Shown here one piece after another: positions 35,850 through 44,112 of a DNA stretch of 64,000 nucleotides. The notes under the pieces were generated by a model. The model ran no database searches. It was given only the letters and a program-made list of their open reading frames with translations, and had not been told where the DNA came from. Source of the stretch: Nocardioides sp. Root190. Its GTDB lineage: Bacteria > Actinomycetota > Actinomycetes > Propionibacteriales > Nocardioidaceae. Made by a program: the position numbers and the translations under genes. Where the stretch lies: the NCBI RefSeq assembly GCF_001428565.1, contig NZ_LMIA01000001.1, positions 519,612-583,611 of the forward strand, in the 5' to 3' direction. Position 1 is the stretch's first letter. Each line of letters starts with the position of its first letter.

Positions 35850-37096
35850 CGGACACCATCTCCGTTCGCATCGGTCCACGGCTGCTCGATGAGCGAGCCG
35901 GGCTCGGGCTCCTGCGCCTGGAACATGAAGGGCGGCAGGATGCCGGGGTTGCTGTTGAAGGACGACACCGAGGCCGGGATCATCGCGCGCCCGAAGTGGC
36001 CGGCTGCGTTCTTCGCCGAGAAGAGCGAGGCCCAGTTGGTGAGGAAGCCGACGATCTCGGGCGTGTACGGCCGCAGGAAGCTCACCGCGGGCTGGAGCTG
36101 GGTCAGCGCCGTCTCCAGGTCCGGGACGGTCTGCGTCGCGATGGTCAGCAGGCCGGGGGTCTGCTGGAGGAGCTCGTCGGCTGCGGTCAACGTCGGACGC
36201 AGCTCGGCGACGACCGGACGCAGGTCCTGGAGGACCGGATCGAGACGCTTGGCCACCGACGGCAGCTTGGCGATGGCCGGCTGGAGGTCCTCGAGCAGAG
36301 GTACGGCCTGGTCGACGGCACCGGGGACCTTCCCGAAGAACGCCTTCGCGGTCCGCAGCGTGGCGGGAACCTCGTCCAGGGCGACCCGCACCTGGTCGGC
36401 CTGGCGCACGGCCACGCCGACGAGGGCACGGAGGTCCTGGACGGTTCCGGCCAGGTCGGCGTCGCGCGAGGACAGTGCCTGGGTGACCTGGTGCAGGTTG
36501 GTCACCAGACCGGAGATCGCCTCCCCGTCCTTGCCGACACCTTCGAGCACCTCACCGAGGGCCTCCACGAACGGGCCGGCCTCCTCGAGGGTCGCGTTGA
36601 GGTCGGCATCGGACCGGTTGAGGGTCGTGTCCAGCTGGCCGACCAGGGTCTTGACCTTGGCCCGGGTGGGCTCGTCGAGCGCCTTGACGATGTCGTCGAG
36701 CTCGACCCGCTCGGTCTTCGCCTCGAGGAGCTTGCCCTCGGGCAGGACCGGGTTGGACTCAGGCCCCGGCGCGAGGTCGACGTACCGGCGGCCGACCACG
36801 GAGTTCCAGCGGACGTTCACGGTCGTGCCGGCGTGCAGCGGGGCACTGTCCGGGTTGATCTCCAGCGAGATCCGGGCCTGGTCACCCTCGACGGTGATCT
36901 CGCCGACCTTGCCGACATCCTGGCCGCCGATGCGGACCTGGCTGCCCTTGACGAGACCGTCGGCAGCGGGAGTCACGACGTCGAGGACGTAGGGATCCTC
37001 CCCGGACACCATCTTGAACCCGGCCACGGCGACCAGTGCGACGACGGCACCGATCACCCAGGGTCGGGCGTTGCTCATTGCAGAAGTTCGCGACAC
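35846..37096 (-). CDS. mceA: Mce protein, first of operon 1 (MceA position)
   Basis: A 416-residue Mce protein with anchor PWVIGAVVALVAVAGFKMV and MCE domain LVKGSQVRIGGQDVGKVGEI. It starts 3 nt after the ATPase stop with GTG 37096; an internal ATG at 37078 lacks a ribosome-binding site. Mce proteins of one operon assemble into a hexameric tube linking YrbE permeases with the outer membrane layer. Confidence 0.87.
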   Translation of the reverse strand: MSRTSAMSNARPWVIGAVVALVAVAGFKMVSGEDPYVLDVVTPAADGLVKGSQVRIGGQDVGKVGEITVEGDQARISLEINPDSAPLHAGTTVNVRWNSVVGRRYVDLAPGPESNPVLPEGKLLEAKTERVELDDIVKALDEPTRAKVKTLVGQLDTTLNRSDADLNATLEEAGPFVEALGEVLEGVGKDGEAISGLVTNLHQVTQALSSRDADLAGTVQDLRALVGVAVRQADQVRVALDEVPATLRTAKAFFGKVPGAVDQAVPLLEDLQPAIAKLPSVAKRLDPVLQDLRPVVAELRPTLTAADELLQQTPGLLTIATQTVPDLETALTQLQPAVSFLRPYTPEIVGFLTNWASLFSAKNAAGHFGRAMIPASVSSFNSNPGILPPFMFQAQEPEPGSLIEQPWTDANGDGVR

Positions 37097-37099
37097 GTC

Positions 37100-37906
37100 T
37101 CAGTCCATCCCCAAGGGGCCCTCGGCGGCACCGGCCAGGAACTGACGGACGAACGGGTTGTCGGAGCCGAAGGCTCCGTCGGCGTCGCCGTAGTGCACCA
37201 TCTTTCCCTTCCAGATCACCGCGACGTAGTCACTCACGGTGCGTGCGGTCGGGATGTCGTGCGTGATGACGATGTAGGTGCCGCCGTGCTCGGCGTGCAC
37301 CTTGGAGATGAGGTGTGACAGCAGCTTCGTGCGCACCGGGTCGAGGCCGGAGTCCGGCTCGTCGAAGAGCACGACGTCGGGCTTGAGCACCAGCGCCCGG
37401 GCGAAACCCGCGCGCTTGCGCATGCCGCCGGAGATCTCGTTGGGTGCCTTGTCGATCGCCTGCTCGAGGCCGACCTCGATCATGTTCGCCATGACGATCT
37501 CGCGGATGTCCTTCTCGGACATGTCCGTGTGACGACGCAGCGGGAAGGCCACGTTGTCGTACAGGTTCATGGAGCCGAAGAGCGCGCCGTCCTGGAACAG
37601 CACACCGAAGCGCTTGCGCAGCTCGAAGCGCTCCTCCTCCGGGACCCTCCAGATGTCGGTGCCGAACACCTTCACCTGACCGGCGTCAGGCTCGAGCAGG
37701 CCGACGATGTGCTTGAGCAGCACGGACTTGCCGGTGCCGGACGGGCCGAGAACTGTGGTGATCGCGTCGTCCTTGAAGTCCACCGACAGCCCGTTGAGGA
37801 TGTGGGACGAGCCGAAGCTCTTGTAGACGTCGCGAATCTCGATGGTGTGCTCGGGAGCGGAGTCGACATGGGCGACCTGGGCGTCGAGCGGGAGCACGGC
37901 GGTCAT
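37100..37906 (-). CDS. mceG: Mce-associated ABC ATPase (MceG/Mkl/MlaF type)
   Basis: A 268-residue ABC ATPase with Walker A GPSGTGKS, Q-loop VLFQDGALF, signature ISGGMRKR (the SGGM-K-R form typical of MlaF/MceG), Walker B VVLFDEP with SGLDP, and switch His in ITHD. It powers YrbE permeases for lipid import. In mycobacteria MceG is encoded far from the mce operons; here it sits between yrbEB and mceA. Operon 2 has no ATPase, so this one may serve both. Confidence 0.93.
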   Translation of the reverse strand: MTAVLPLDAQVAHVDSAPEHTIEIRDVYKSFGSSHILNGLSVDFKDDAITTVLGPSGTGKSVLLKHIVGLLEPDAGQVKVFGTDIWRVPEEERFELRKRFGVLFQDGALFGSMNLYDNVAFPLRRHTDMSEKDIREIVMANMIEVGLEQAIDKAPNEISGGMRKRAGFARALVLKPDVVLFDEPDSGLDPVRTKLLSHLISKVHAEHGGTYIVITHDIPTARTVSDYVAVIWKGKMVHYGDADGAFGSDNPFVRQFLAGAAEGPLGMD

Positions 37907-37964
37907 GGATCTCTCCTGGATGCAGTCGGTTCGGAGGGAGCGGAGTGTGGACGGCGAAGCGACG

Positions 37965-38840
37965 TCAGGTGCCGAAGGCCTCGGTGAGGACGTTGGCGTA
38001 GAAGATCTGGGCCATGATCATGGCGATCACGCTGATCAGCACGAGGTTGACCAACATGCCCTGCGCGGTGTTGCGCCCCACGCCGACCGGGCCACCGGAG
38101 GCGTTGTAGCCGTAGAAGCAGGCAACCACGGTGATCACGAAGCCGCTGACCGTTCCCCACAGAACGGCGATGAAGAAGTCCCGGGGACTCTGCAGCAGGA
38201 AGAGCACGTAGGTGAAGCCACCACTGGAGACCGAGCTCAGCAGGTCGACGAAGAAGAGCTTGCTCGCGACGAAGAAGACGCCGAGCGACGTCACGAAGAG
38301 CGCCGGCAGCACCAGCATCGAGGCGATCACGCGGCAGCCGACGAGATACGGCAGCGAACGGACTCCCATGACGTCCATCGCGTCGATCTCCTCGCTGATC
38401 CGCATCGCGCCGAGCTCGGCCACGATGCCGCAGCCGTACTTGGCCGCCAGCACCCAGCCGAACACGATCTCAACGACGCCGCGCATGAGCGGGACGGCCG
38501 GAATGGCAGCGACGTAGCTCTCGAGACCGATGCCCTCGAAGAGGAAGGTGCCGGTGATGCCCAGCAGCGCCCCGAGCATGAACAGCATGAACAGGATGAC
38601 CAGTGCGTTGGACCGGATCAGGTAGGCGCACTGGCGCAGGATCTCGCCGGGGTAGAGCCGGACGCAGACCGGCAGCTCCTTGATGACGCGCAGCGCGAAG
38701 GCAACCAGCTCGCCGGCGTCCTCGAAGGGGGCACGGATCTTGCCGGTGTCCTTGATGCGGGCTGCGGTGCGCTCGGCGCGGGTGGTGGGCTGCTCCGGAC
38801 CCTCGGCCGGCTCGGCCGGACGATCGATGGTGTCGGTCAC
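37965..38840 (-). CDS. yrbEB: MlaE/YrbE permease B of mce operon 1
   Basis: A 291-residue permease with about five spans and the ATPase-coupling motif ISEEIDAMDVMGVRSLPYLVG. C terminus ends FYANVLTEAFGT. An N-terminal cytoplasmic extension of about 40 residues is Pro/Glu-rich. GTG start overlaps the stop of permease A. A 58-nt gap precedes the ATPase. Confidence 0.92.
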   Translation of the reverse strand: MTDTIDRPAEPAEGPEQPTTRAERTAARIKDTGKIRAPFEDAGELVAFALRVIKELPVCVRLYPGEILRQCAYLIRSNALVILFMLFMLGALLGITGTFLFEGIGLESYVAAIPAVPLMRGVVEIVFGWVLAAKYGCGIVAELGAMRISEEIDAMDVMGVRSLPYLVGCRVIASMLVLPALFVTSLGVFFVASKLFFVDLLSSVSSGGFTYVLFLLQSPRDFFIAVLWGTVSGFVITVVACFYGYNASGGPVGVGRNTAQGMLVNLVLISVIAMIMAQIFYANVLTEAFGT

Positions 38841-39721
38841 TTGAAGGCCCCCAGACCAGGGAAGAAGCCGAGAATGACGGCGTTGTAGCCCAGCTGCATG
38901 ATGAAGAGGGCGAGGAAGGCGATCACCACGGCCTGGTTGACCGCCTTGCCCAGGCCCATGGCGCCGCCCGCGGCCGAGAGGCCCTTGTAGCAGCAGACCG
39001 CACCGATGAGCAGGCCCGCGAGGAAGCAGTTGAACATCAGCGCCACGACCTCGACGGTGCTCAGGCTCGTCCAGAGGAAGGCGCCGTAGAAGTCCGCGCG
39101 AGGGATGCCGCCGATGAACCAGGAACCGAACTGCGAGGAGACGACGGTGATGAGCGCGGCGGGGATGGCCAGCAGCGTCGTGATGAGGGTGACCGACACG
39201 ATGCGGGGCAGCACGAGCGTCCGGATCGGGTCGATGCCCATGACCTCCATCGCGTCGAGCTCCTCGCGCACCTTGCGGGAGCCGAGCTCGGCGGTCATGG
39301 CAGCACCGACGACGCCGGCGACGAGCAGCGTCGCGACCCAGACCGTGAAGGTGCGCGTGGACTGCACGAGCAGCAGCGGGCCGTAGAGCTCACCCACGCC
39401 GGCGAGGGCCACGAACTGCATCGAGGGCACCGACAGCGCCAGGAGGAACCCGAAGAGCGCCACCGAGATGGCGATCCACGACCGCTTGATCGTGAAGTGC
39501 ATCTCGTCCAGCACGTCGTTCCAGTACCCCCGCGGGTGGCGGACCGCACTCCAGAGGACCTTGCCGAGCAGCAGGGTCATGCCGCCGGCCTCGGAGGTCA
39601 CGTTCCGGATGGGTCCGGGCACCTTGGCAACGGTCGCCGAGAGCTTGCTCCCGTACGGGCCGTCGGGCTCGATGGGCGGTCCGTCGTAGACGGTCGCCTC
39701 CATCTCCAGCTCCTGGCTCAC
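38837..39721 (-). CDS. yrbEA: MlaE/YrbE permease A of mce operon 1
   Basis: A 294-residue permease with the coupling motif VREELDAMEVMGIDPIRTLVLPR and GAAMTAELGSRK before it. It is about 40 residues longer than the 255-residue YrbEA of operon 2, through the N terminus. I prefer GTG 39721 (GGAGG 7 nt away) to GTG 39727, which has no room for a ribosome-binding site. The AT-rich operator at 39737 lies directly upstream. Confidence 0.92.
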   Translation of the reverse strand: MSQELEMEATVYDGPPIEPDGPYGSKLSATVAKVPGPIRNVTSEAGGMTLLLGKVLWSAVRHPRGYWNDVLDEMHFTIKRSWIAISVALFGFLLALSVPSMQFVALAGVGELYGPLLLVQSTRTFTVWVATLLVAGVVGAAMTAELGSRKVREELDAMEVMGIDPIRTLVLPRIVSVTLITTLLAIPAALITVVSSQFGSWFIGGIPRADFYGAFLWTSLSTVEVVALMFNCFLAGLLIGAVCCYKGLSAAGGAMGLGKAVNQAVVIAFLALFIMQLGYNAVILGFFPGLGAFK

Positions 39722-39736
39722 CTTCACTCCTCCGGT

Positions 39737-39754
39737 TTTTAACAGATCTTAAAA
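39737..39754. promoter_or_regulatory. AT-rich operator, site before mce operon 1
   Basis: TTTTAA (39737-39742) and TTAAAA (39749-39754) pair perfectly around CAGATC. It lies 16 nt before the first gene of the operon, and matches the arms of the sites at 56753 and 59708. Confidence 0.65.
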
Positions 39755-39783
39755 TCGAAGATACATTAGAAACGTGACGTAGA

Positions 39784-40149
39784 TCAACCCACGTTCGCGA
39801 GTCGCCTCTCGGCGAACAGGTCGAGCAGCACCTCGCCCGCGCCGTCGACGACGATCTGGCCGGAGGCAACTGCTGCCCGCAGGTCCACCTGCCCCCGACA
39901 CGCGGCCAACGCGGTCTCACCGGCCATCGCCACGACACCCGTCACGCCCGGCTCGCTCCGCCGCCCCACACGTACCTCAGCGGTCCCGCAGTCCACGAGC
40001 AGCACACAGTCGGGGTCGATCAGGCCCAACCGGAACCGGCCGACAGGCGCCGCGTGCGCCGCGAGGTAGGACGGGTCCCGCAAGGTGCCCTGGATGGTGG
40101 AGCCGATGTAGCTGACGACGTCGTCGTCGTCGGAACCGGTGAGAAACAT
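39784..40149 (-). CDS. SCP2-like sterol/lipid-transfer domain protein
   Basis: A 121-residue single-domain protein. The end GVVAMAGETALAACRGQVDL followed by RAAVASGQIVVDGAGEVLLDLF is the pattern of the SCP2/sterol-transfer fold, a hydrophobic cavity that carries lipids. It lies on the same strand 62 nt before mce operon 1, which has its own operator. Upstream is a CGAACA operator shared with TetR 11915. A role as intracellular carrier for imported lipid is inferred. Confidence 0.6.
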   Translation of the reverse strand: MFLTGSDDDDVVSYIGSTIQGTLRDPSYLAAHAAPVGRFRLGLIDPDCVLLVDCGTAEVRVGRRSEPGVTGVVAMAGETALAACRGQVDLRAAVASGQIVVDGAGEVLLDLFAERRLANVG

Positions 40150-40202
40150 GCTGACCTCCGAATCTCAGGCGAGCAGGACTGCTCGACGATCACAGCCTGC
40201 GC

Positions 40203-40217
40203 CGAACACCGTGTTCG
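40203..40217. promoter_or_regulatory. TetR operator CGAACA-N3-TGTTCG, site 3
   Basis: CGAACACCGTGTTCG is a perfect palindrome about 54 nt before the SCP2-like gene and 209 nt before the LuxR gene. It has the same arms as the operators at 11868 and 13703. Confidence 0.65.
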
Positions 40218-40229
40218 CGTGCCCGGTCA

Positions 40230-40251
40230 CATACGTATTTCGATACGTATG
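40230..40251. promoter_or_regulatory. Perfect inverted repeat between SCP2-like and LuxR genes
   Basis: CATACGTAT (40230-40238) and ATACGTATG (40243-40251) pair perfectly around TTCG. It may be a regulator site, such as for the LuxR protein itself, or a short hairpin. Confidence 0.55.
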
Positions 40252-40345
40252 CGCTCCGTCACATCCGGGCACGCGGACAGCCGCCGAAAGGCCCCGGACA
40301 GCGCGCTATCGTGGCGAGACCCAGGTCACAGCGCTCCGTCACATC
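40251..40345 (+). repeat. 15-bp direct repeat, 80 bp apart
   Basis: GCGCTCCGTCACATC occurs at 40251-40265 and again at 40331-40345, in the 276-bp gap before the LuxR gene. It could be a pair of activator sites (80 bp is close to eight helical turns) or a small duplication. Confidence 0.5.
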
Positions 40346-40425
40346 GACGGCTGTCGCTCGTTGACCACGCGGAGGGGGTTCGGGCGGGAGGTCCGGACAA
40401 CAGCTTGGTGAGACGAGGGACCGGG

Positions 40426-42786
40426 ATGAGTACGGCGACGGACACAGGTCCGGAGACCAGTCAGCTCCCGGTCGAGGTCACCTCGTTCGTCGGTCGCCGC
40501 GCCGAACGGACCGACATCCGCGAGCTCCTCGCCAGCAGCCGCCTGGTGACACTCACCGGGTTCGGCGGCATCGGCAAGACCCGCCTCGCCCTCAAGGTCG
40601 CCTCCGAGGTGCGCCGCGCCTTCAAGGACGGCGTCGTCTTCGTGCCCCTCGCCTCCCTGAGCGAGCCGGAGCTGCTGGCGAACACCATCGCCGCATCCCT
40701 CGGCCTGGAGGGCCGTTCGACCCGCGCCGCCGCAGCCGTGACCGTGGAGTACCTCAAGGACCGGGCGGTCCTGCTCCTGCTCGACAACTGCGAGCACGTC
40801 GTCGACGCGGTCGCGATCCTCGCCGACACGTTGCTGCGCACCTGTCCCGACCTGCGCATCCTCGCGACCAGCCGCGAGCCGCTGCGGATCCAGGGCGAAG
40901 CCGTGCACGCCGTCCAACCCCTCAGCGCACCGCGTCGTGGCGACGCCGCTCCTCTGCAGCAGTACGAAGCGGTCGAGCTCTTCCTCGAACGCGCCCGCGC
41001 CCTCGTGCCCGACATCGAGGTGACGCCCGAGAACCGTGAGGCGATCGCGACCATCGTGACCCGTCTCGAAGGGATCCCGCTCGCCATCGAGCTCGCTGCC
41101 GGTCGACTGCGGGCGATGACACCGCAGGAGATGGAGCGCGACCTCACCGAGCGGTGGGAGCTGGTCAGCCGCGGCAGCCGCACCGCTCCCCAGCGCCAGC
41201 GCACGATGGCGGCCTGCATCGAGTGGAGCTTCGACCTGTGCACGCCCACGGAGCGCGACCTGTGGGCCCGGCTGTCCGTCTTCGCCGACGGCTTCGGCAT
41301 CGACGCCGCACGCGAGGTCTGCAGCCCCATCGACGAGCCCTTCGACGACGTACTCCTCGATCTCGTCGACAAGTCCCTCGTGATCCCGATCGCAGGGTCG
41401 GCACGCACCACGTTCCGGATGCTGCCGCCGATCCGGCACCGTGGACGCACCCACCTGGGAGAGCACGGCGAGCTCGACGACCTCCGTCGCCGGCACCGCG
41501 ACTGGTACACCTCCTACGCCCGCAAGGTCGCCGCCGAATGGCCCAGCAGCGCACAGGTCGCCCATCTGGAGCGACTGCGCCGGGAGCGTCCCAACCTGAC
41601 CGCGGCCATCGAGTTCTGCACCGCCACCCCGGGAGAAGCCCAGCCGGGACTGGAGATCGGCGCCTGCCTGCTGGAGTACGGCGAGGCCGACGGCGTCTAC
41701 CGCGACAGCCGGATCTGGTTCGACCGGCTCTTCGCGATCGACCCCGATCGCACCGAGGTCCGCGCCCGCGCCCTGCGCGCGGCCGCATGGTTCGCGGCGA
41801 TGCAAGGCGACCTCGACCGCGCCGGCAGCCTCCTCGAGGAGGGTCGCAGCATCGCCCAGGAGTTCGGCGGCCACACCGACGTCCTGCTGACCCAGGCCAC
41901 CGCGTTCGTCGCGATGTTCGCCGGTGACACCGAGAGCGCGGGGCGCCTGTTCGACGACTCCATCGTCGGCTTCCAGAAGTACGACGACCTGGGCCAGGAG
42001 GCCCACACGTTGGCCCTCTCGGCGCTCAACCACGTGATCCGCGGCGACCTCACGGCCGCCATCGCCGCCCACGACCGCTGCGTCGCGATCACCGAACCTG
42101 CCGGCGAGCTCTGGTACCGCTCCTACTCGCTGTGGATCATCGGCATGGCCCTTGTCGTGGCCGGCCGCACCGACGAGGGCAAGGCGGCCCAGCGCGAGAG
42201 CCTGCAGATGAAGAGGTCCACGCGCGACAACCTCGGCATCGGCACGTCCGTCGAGGCCGTCGCCTACTCCTGCGCGGAGAGCGAGCCCGCCCGCGCCGCC
42301 GAGCTGCTCGGCGCGGCGGCGGCGATCTGGTCGCGCATCGAGACCTCGACCGCGGCGCTGCCCGGCCTTCACGCCTTGCACGTCCGGTGCGAATCGACCG
42401 TGCGAGCGCAGCTGGAGCCCGCTGCCTTCGACGAAGCCTTCGAGCGGGGCCGCAGCCTGTCCCCCGATGCCGCGATCGACCTGGCCCTGGAGGAGTCGAC
42501 GTCACGGACTCTCCGCAAGGCCCCGGGTGCGCCCCGGCGCACCACGCGCCGCTCGAGCACCTCGGGCGAGCTGACCCCCCGCGAGCGCCAGATCGCCGAG
42601 CTCGTGGCGACGGGTGCGACCAACAAGGACATCGCCAGCACGCTGGTGATCTCCAAGCGGACCGCCGAGACGCACGTCGAGCACATCCTGACCAAGCTCG
42701 GCTTCACCAACCGCGGTCAGATCTCCGCGTGGGTCACCGAACAGTCGGAATCGGCCGGCGCGAAGGGATCGACCGGCACCAGGTAG
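40426..42786 (+). CDS. LuxR-family regulator with N-terminal NTPase domain
   Basis: A 786-residue protein. An N-terminal STAND-type NTPase has P-loop GFGGIGKT (45-52), Walker B VLLLLDNCEHV and TSREPLRI. A long helical repeat region follows, and a C-terminal LuxR HTH (LTPRERQIAELVATGATNKDIASTLV...TAETHVEHILTKLG). Such regulators activate promoters upon ligand-driven oligomerisation. The ATG at 40426 has GAGGGA 5 nt away. Its last 70 bp overlap the end of the convergent AMP-binding gene. Confidence 0.88.
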   Translation: MSTATDTGPETSQLPVEVTSFVGRRAERTDIRELLASSRLVTLTGFGGIGKTRLALKVASEVRRAFKDGVVFVPLASLSEPELLANTIAASLGLEGRSTRAAAAVTVEYLKDRAVLLLLDNCEHVVDAVAILADTLLRTCPDLRILATSREPLRIQGEAVHAVQPLSAPRRGDAAPLQQYEAVELFLERARALVPDIEVTPENREAIATIVTRLEGIPLAIELAAGRLRAMTPQEMERDLTERWELVSRGSRTAPQRQRTMAACIEWSFDLCTPTERDLWARLSVFADGFGIDAAREVCSPIDEPFDDVLLDLVDKSLVIPIAGSARTTFRMLPPIRHRGRTHLGEHGELDDLRRRHRDWYTSYARKVAAEWPSSAQVAHLERLRRERPNLTAAIEFCTATPGEAQPGLEIGACLLEYGEADGVYRDSRIWFDRLFAIDPDRTEVRARALRAAAWFAAMQGDLDRAGSLLEEGRSIAQEFGGHTDVLLTQATAFVAMFAGDTESAGRLFDDSIVGFQKYDDLGQEAHTLALSALNHVIRGDLTAAIAAHDRCVAITEPAGELWYRSYSLWIIGMALVVAGRTDEGKAAQRESLQMKRSTRDNLGIGTSVEAVAYSCAESEPARAAELLGAAAAIWSRIETSTAALPGLHALHVRCESTVRAQLEPAAFDEAFERGRSLSPDAAIDLALEESTSRTLRKAPGAPRRTTRRSSTSGELTPRERQIAELVATGATNKDIASTLVISKRTAETHVEHILTKLGFTNRGQISAWVTEQSESAGAKGSTGTR

Positions 42787-43700
42787 CCCGGCTCGACGAC
42801 CCGCACGCGCGACCCCCAGAGTCCGGCCAACGCGCTGCGCACACCCAGCGCGCAACCGTCGCCGTCCACCACGACACCCGCGAGGTCCGGTGGCGTCAAC
42901 CGGAGCACACGATCCGGCGGCAGATCGGCGATCTCGGCTGCTGCGTCGGCGGTCAGGTGGAGCAACGTCGCGTCCACGGCGAAGGCGGTGCGCAGCACCT
43001 CCACCCCCGTCGCGGTCCGCGGCACGGCAACAGTTCCCCCGGCGGCCAGCACCATCGTCCCGATCTGCGCCGCGACCGGCGTCAGCATCGGCGCCGACTC
43101 GACGAGCACCGTCGCGACACCGACGACGTGCTCACCGGTCAGCTCCTCGGCCTGGCTGCGGCCGACCTCGTCGTCGACAGGATCCGGCAACCGCAGCTCG
43201 ATCGGTCGGCCCGACGGGCCGATGATGTGGTGAAGGGTTCCCGACGCAGCACCGTCGGAGACCCGCACCGGCGCCGAGCTCCGGGCGAGCTGGAGGCTGC
43301 GATGTTCGGGGAACTCCACGTCGAGGCCGAACCGCGCGCGGATGTACGGCGTCAGGGGCACCAGGGCCTGGGCGAGGTCGGCCTGGGCGTGAGCCGCGAC
43401 CACCACCTTCGCGCCGCTGGTGTTGATCGCGAAGGCGCTCTGCTCGAGCGTGTGGGACGGATCGACGACCATCAGCACGAGCCCGGCACGGCGTACCCCG
43501 ACGAGCAGCTCGTAGACCCGGGTCGACTCCTCGGCCAGCACAGCCACCACGTCGCCGCGGGCCAGGCCGTGACCAGCCAGCAACGAGGCGAGCAGGATCG
43601 ATCGGCCGGTGAGCGTCACGTGGTCCAGGCCGGGATCACCGTCCGCGGACAGCAGGGCGCGGCCACGCATCGCAGCCACATCGGCCTCACGGATCGTCAC
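42717..43700 (-). CDS. Short, degenerate AMP-binding (acyl-CoA synthetase-like) protein
   Basis: A 327-residue protein with the N-terminal fold of acyl-CoA synthetases (ILLASLLAGHGLARGDVVAVLAEES, VGVRRAGLVLMVVDPSHTLEQSAFAINTSGAKVVVA). The usual P-loop-like SGTTGxPK is replaced by DGAASGTLHHIIGPSGRPIEL, and the C-terminal half of the 500-residue family is missing. It is probably inactive or has a new role. GTG start at 43700. It overlaps the LuxR gene tail to tail by 70 bp. Confidence 0.6.
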   Translation of the reverse strand: MTIREADVAAMRGRALLSADGDPGLDHVTLTGRSILLASLLAGHGLARGDVVAVLAEESTRVYELLVGVRRAGLVLMVVDPSHTLEQSAFAINTSGAKVVVAAHAQADLAQALVPLTPYIRARFGLDVEFPEHRSLQLARSSAPVRVSDGAASGTLHHIIGPSGRPIELRLPDPVDDEVGRSQAEELTGEHVVGVATVLVESAPMLTPVAAQIGTMVLAAGGTVAVPRTATGVEVLRTAFAVDATLLHLTADAAAEIADLPPDRVLRLTPPDLAGVVVDGDGCALGVRSALAGLWGSRVRVVEPGYLVPVDPFAPADSDCSVTHAEI

Positions 43701-43791
43701 GTCGCACCACCTTCCTGTCCATCGCAGATGATTCCGTCCGGCAGGCCGCACAGGATCCGAACGAATACCTACCTGCATACGTACGACGCGG

Positions 43792-43825
43792 CAGACGCCC
43801 CGCCCGGTGAGGGGCGGGGCGTCTG
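43792..43825 (-). terminator. Terminator after the COX3/COX4-like genes
   Basis: CAGACGCCCCGCCC (43792-43805) pairs perfectly with GGGCGGGGCGTCTG (43812-43825). It lies 13 nt beyond the COX4-like stop and is placed to end that operon. Confidence 0.85.
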
Positions 43826-43837
43826 GCGAGGGGTGTC

Positions 43838-44107
43838 TCAGGCGACGAGGTAGATCACGACGAGGGCGACGAAGGTGACGCCGACATAGGCCTCGACGAG
43901 CAGGCGCAACGGCAGCGGTGCCTCACGGATCTCCATGAAGTGCAACGCCACCAGCCGGATCTTGACGAACGCGATGGCGAGGAGGAGCAGGCCGACGGCC
44001 GCGGTGTCGCCGTGCTGCTCGAGGCCGACGACGGCCGTGAGGACGGTCGCAGCGACGAGGAACATCCAGACCGCGGTCTGGCGGTCGACGGGGAAGCGGG
44101 AGAGCAT
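43838..44107 (-). CDS. Cytochrome c oxidase subunit IV-like (NorF-like) membrane protein
   Basis: An 89-residue protein with three spans and the motif FVKIRLVALHFMEIREAP, typical of prokaryotic COX4/caa3-type subunit IV. ATG at 44107 is 5 nt beyond the COX3-like stop. No catalytic oxidase subunit is encoded nearby. Confidence 0.75.
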   Translation of the reverse strand: MLSRFPVDRQTAVWMFLVAATVLTAVVGLEQHGDTAAVGLLLLAIAFVKIRLVALHFMEIREAPLPLRLLVEAYVGVTFVALVVIYLVA

Positions 44108-44112
44108 CGCGA

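Noticed and set aside
43770..43795. A possible LuxR site (GCATACGTAC) before the AMP-binding gene, similar to the repeat at 40230
   Set aside because: Only half of the palindrome is shared; too weak to call.
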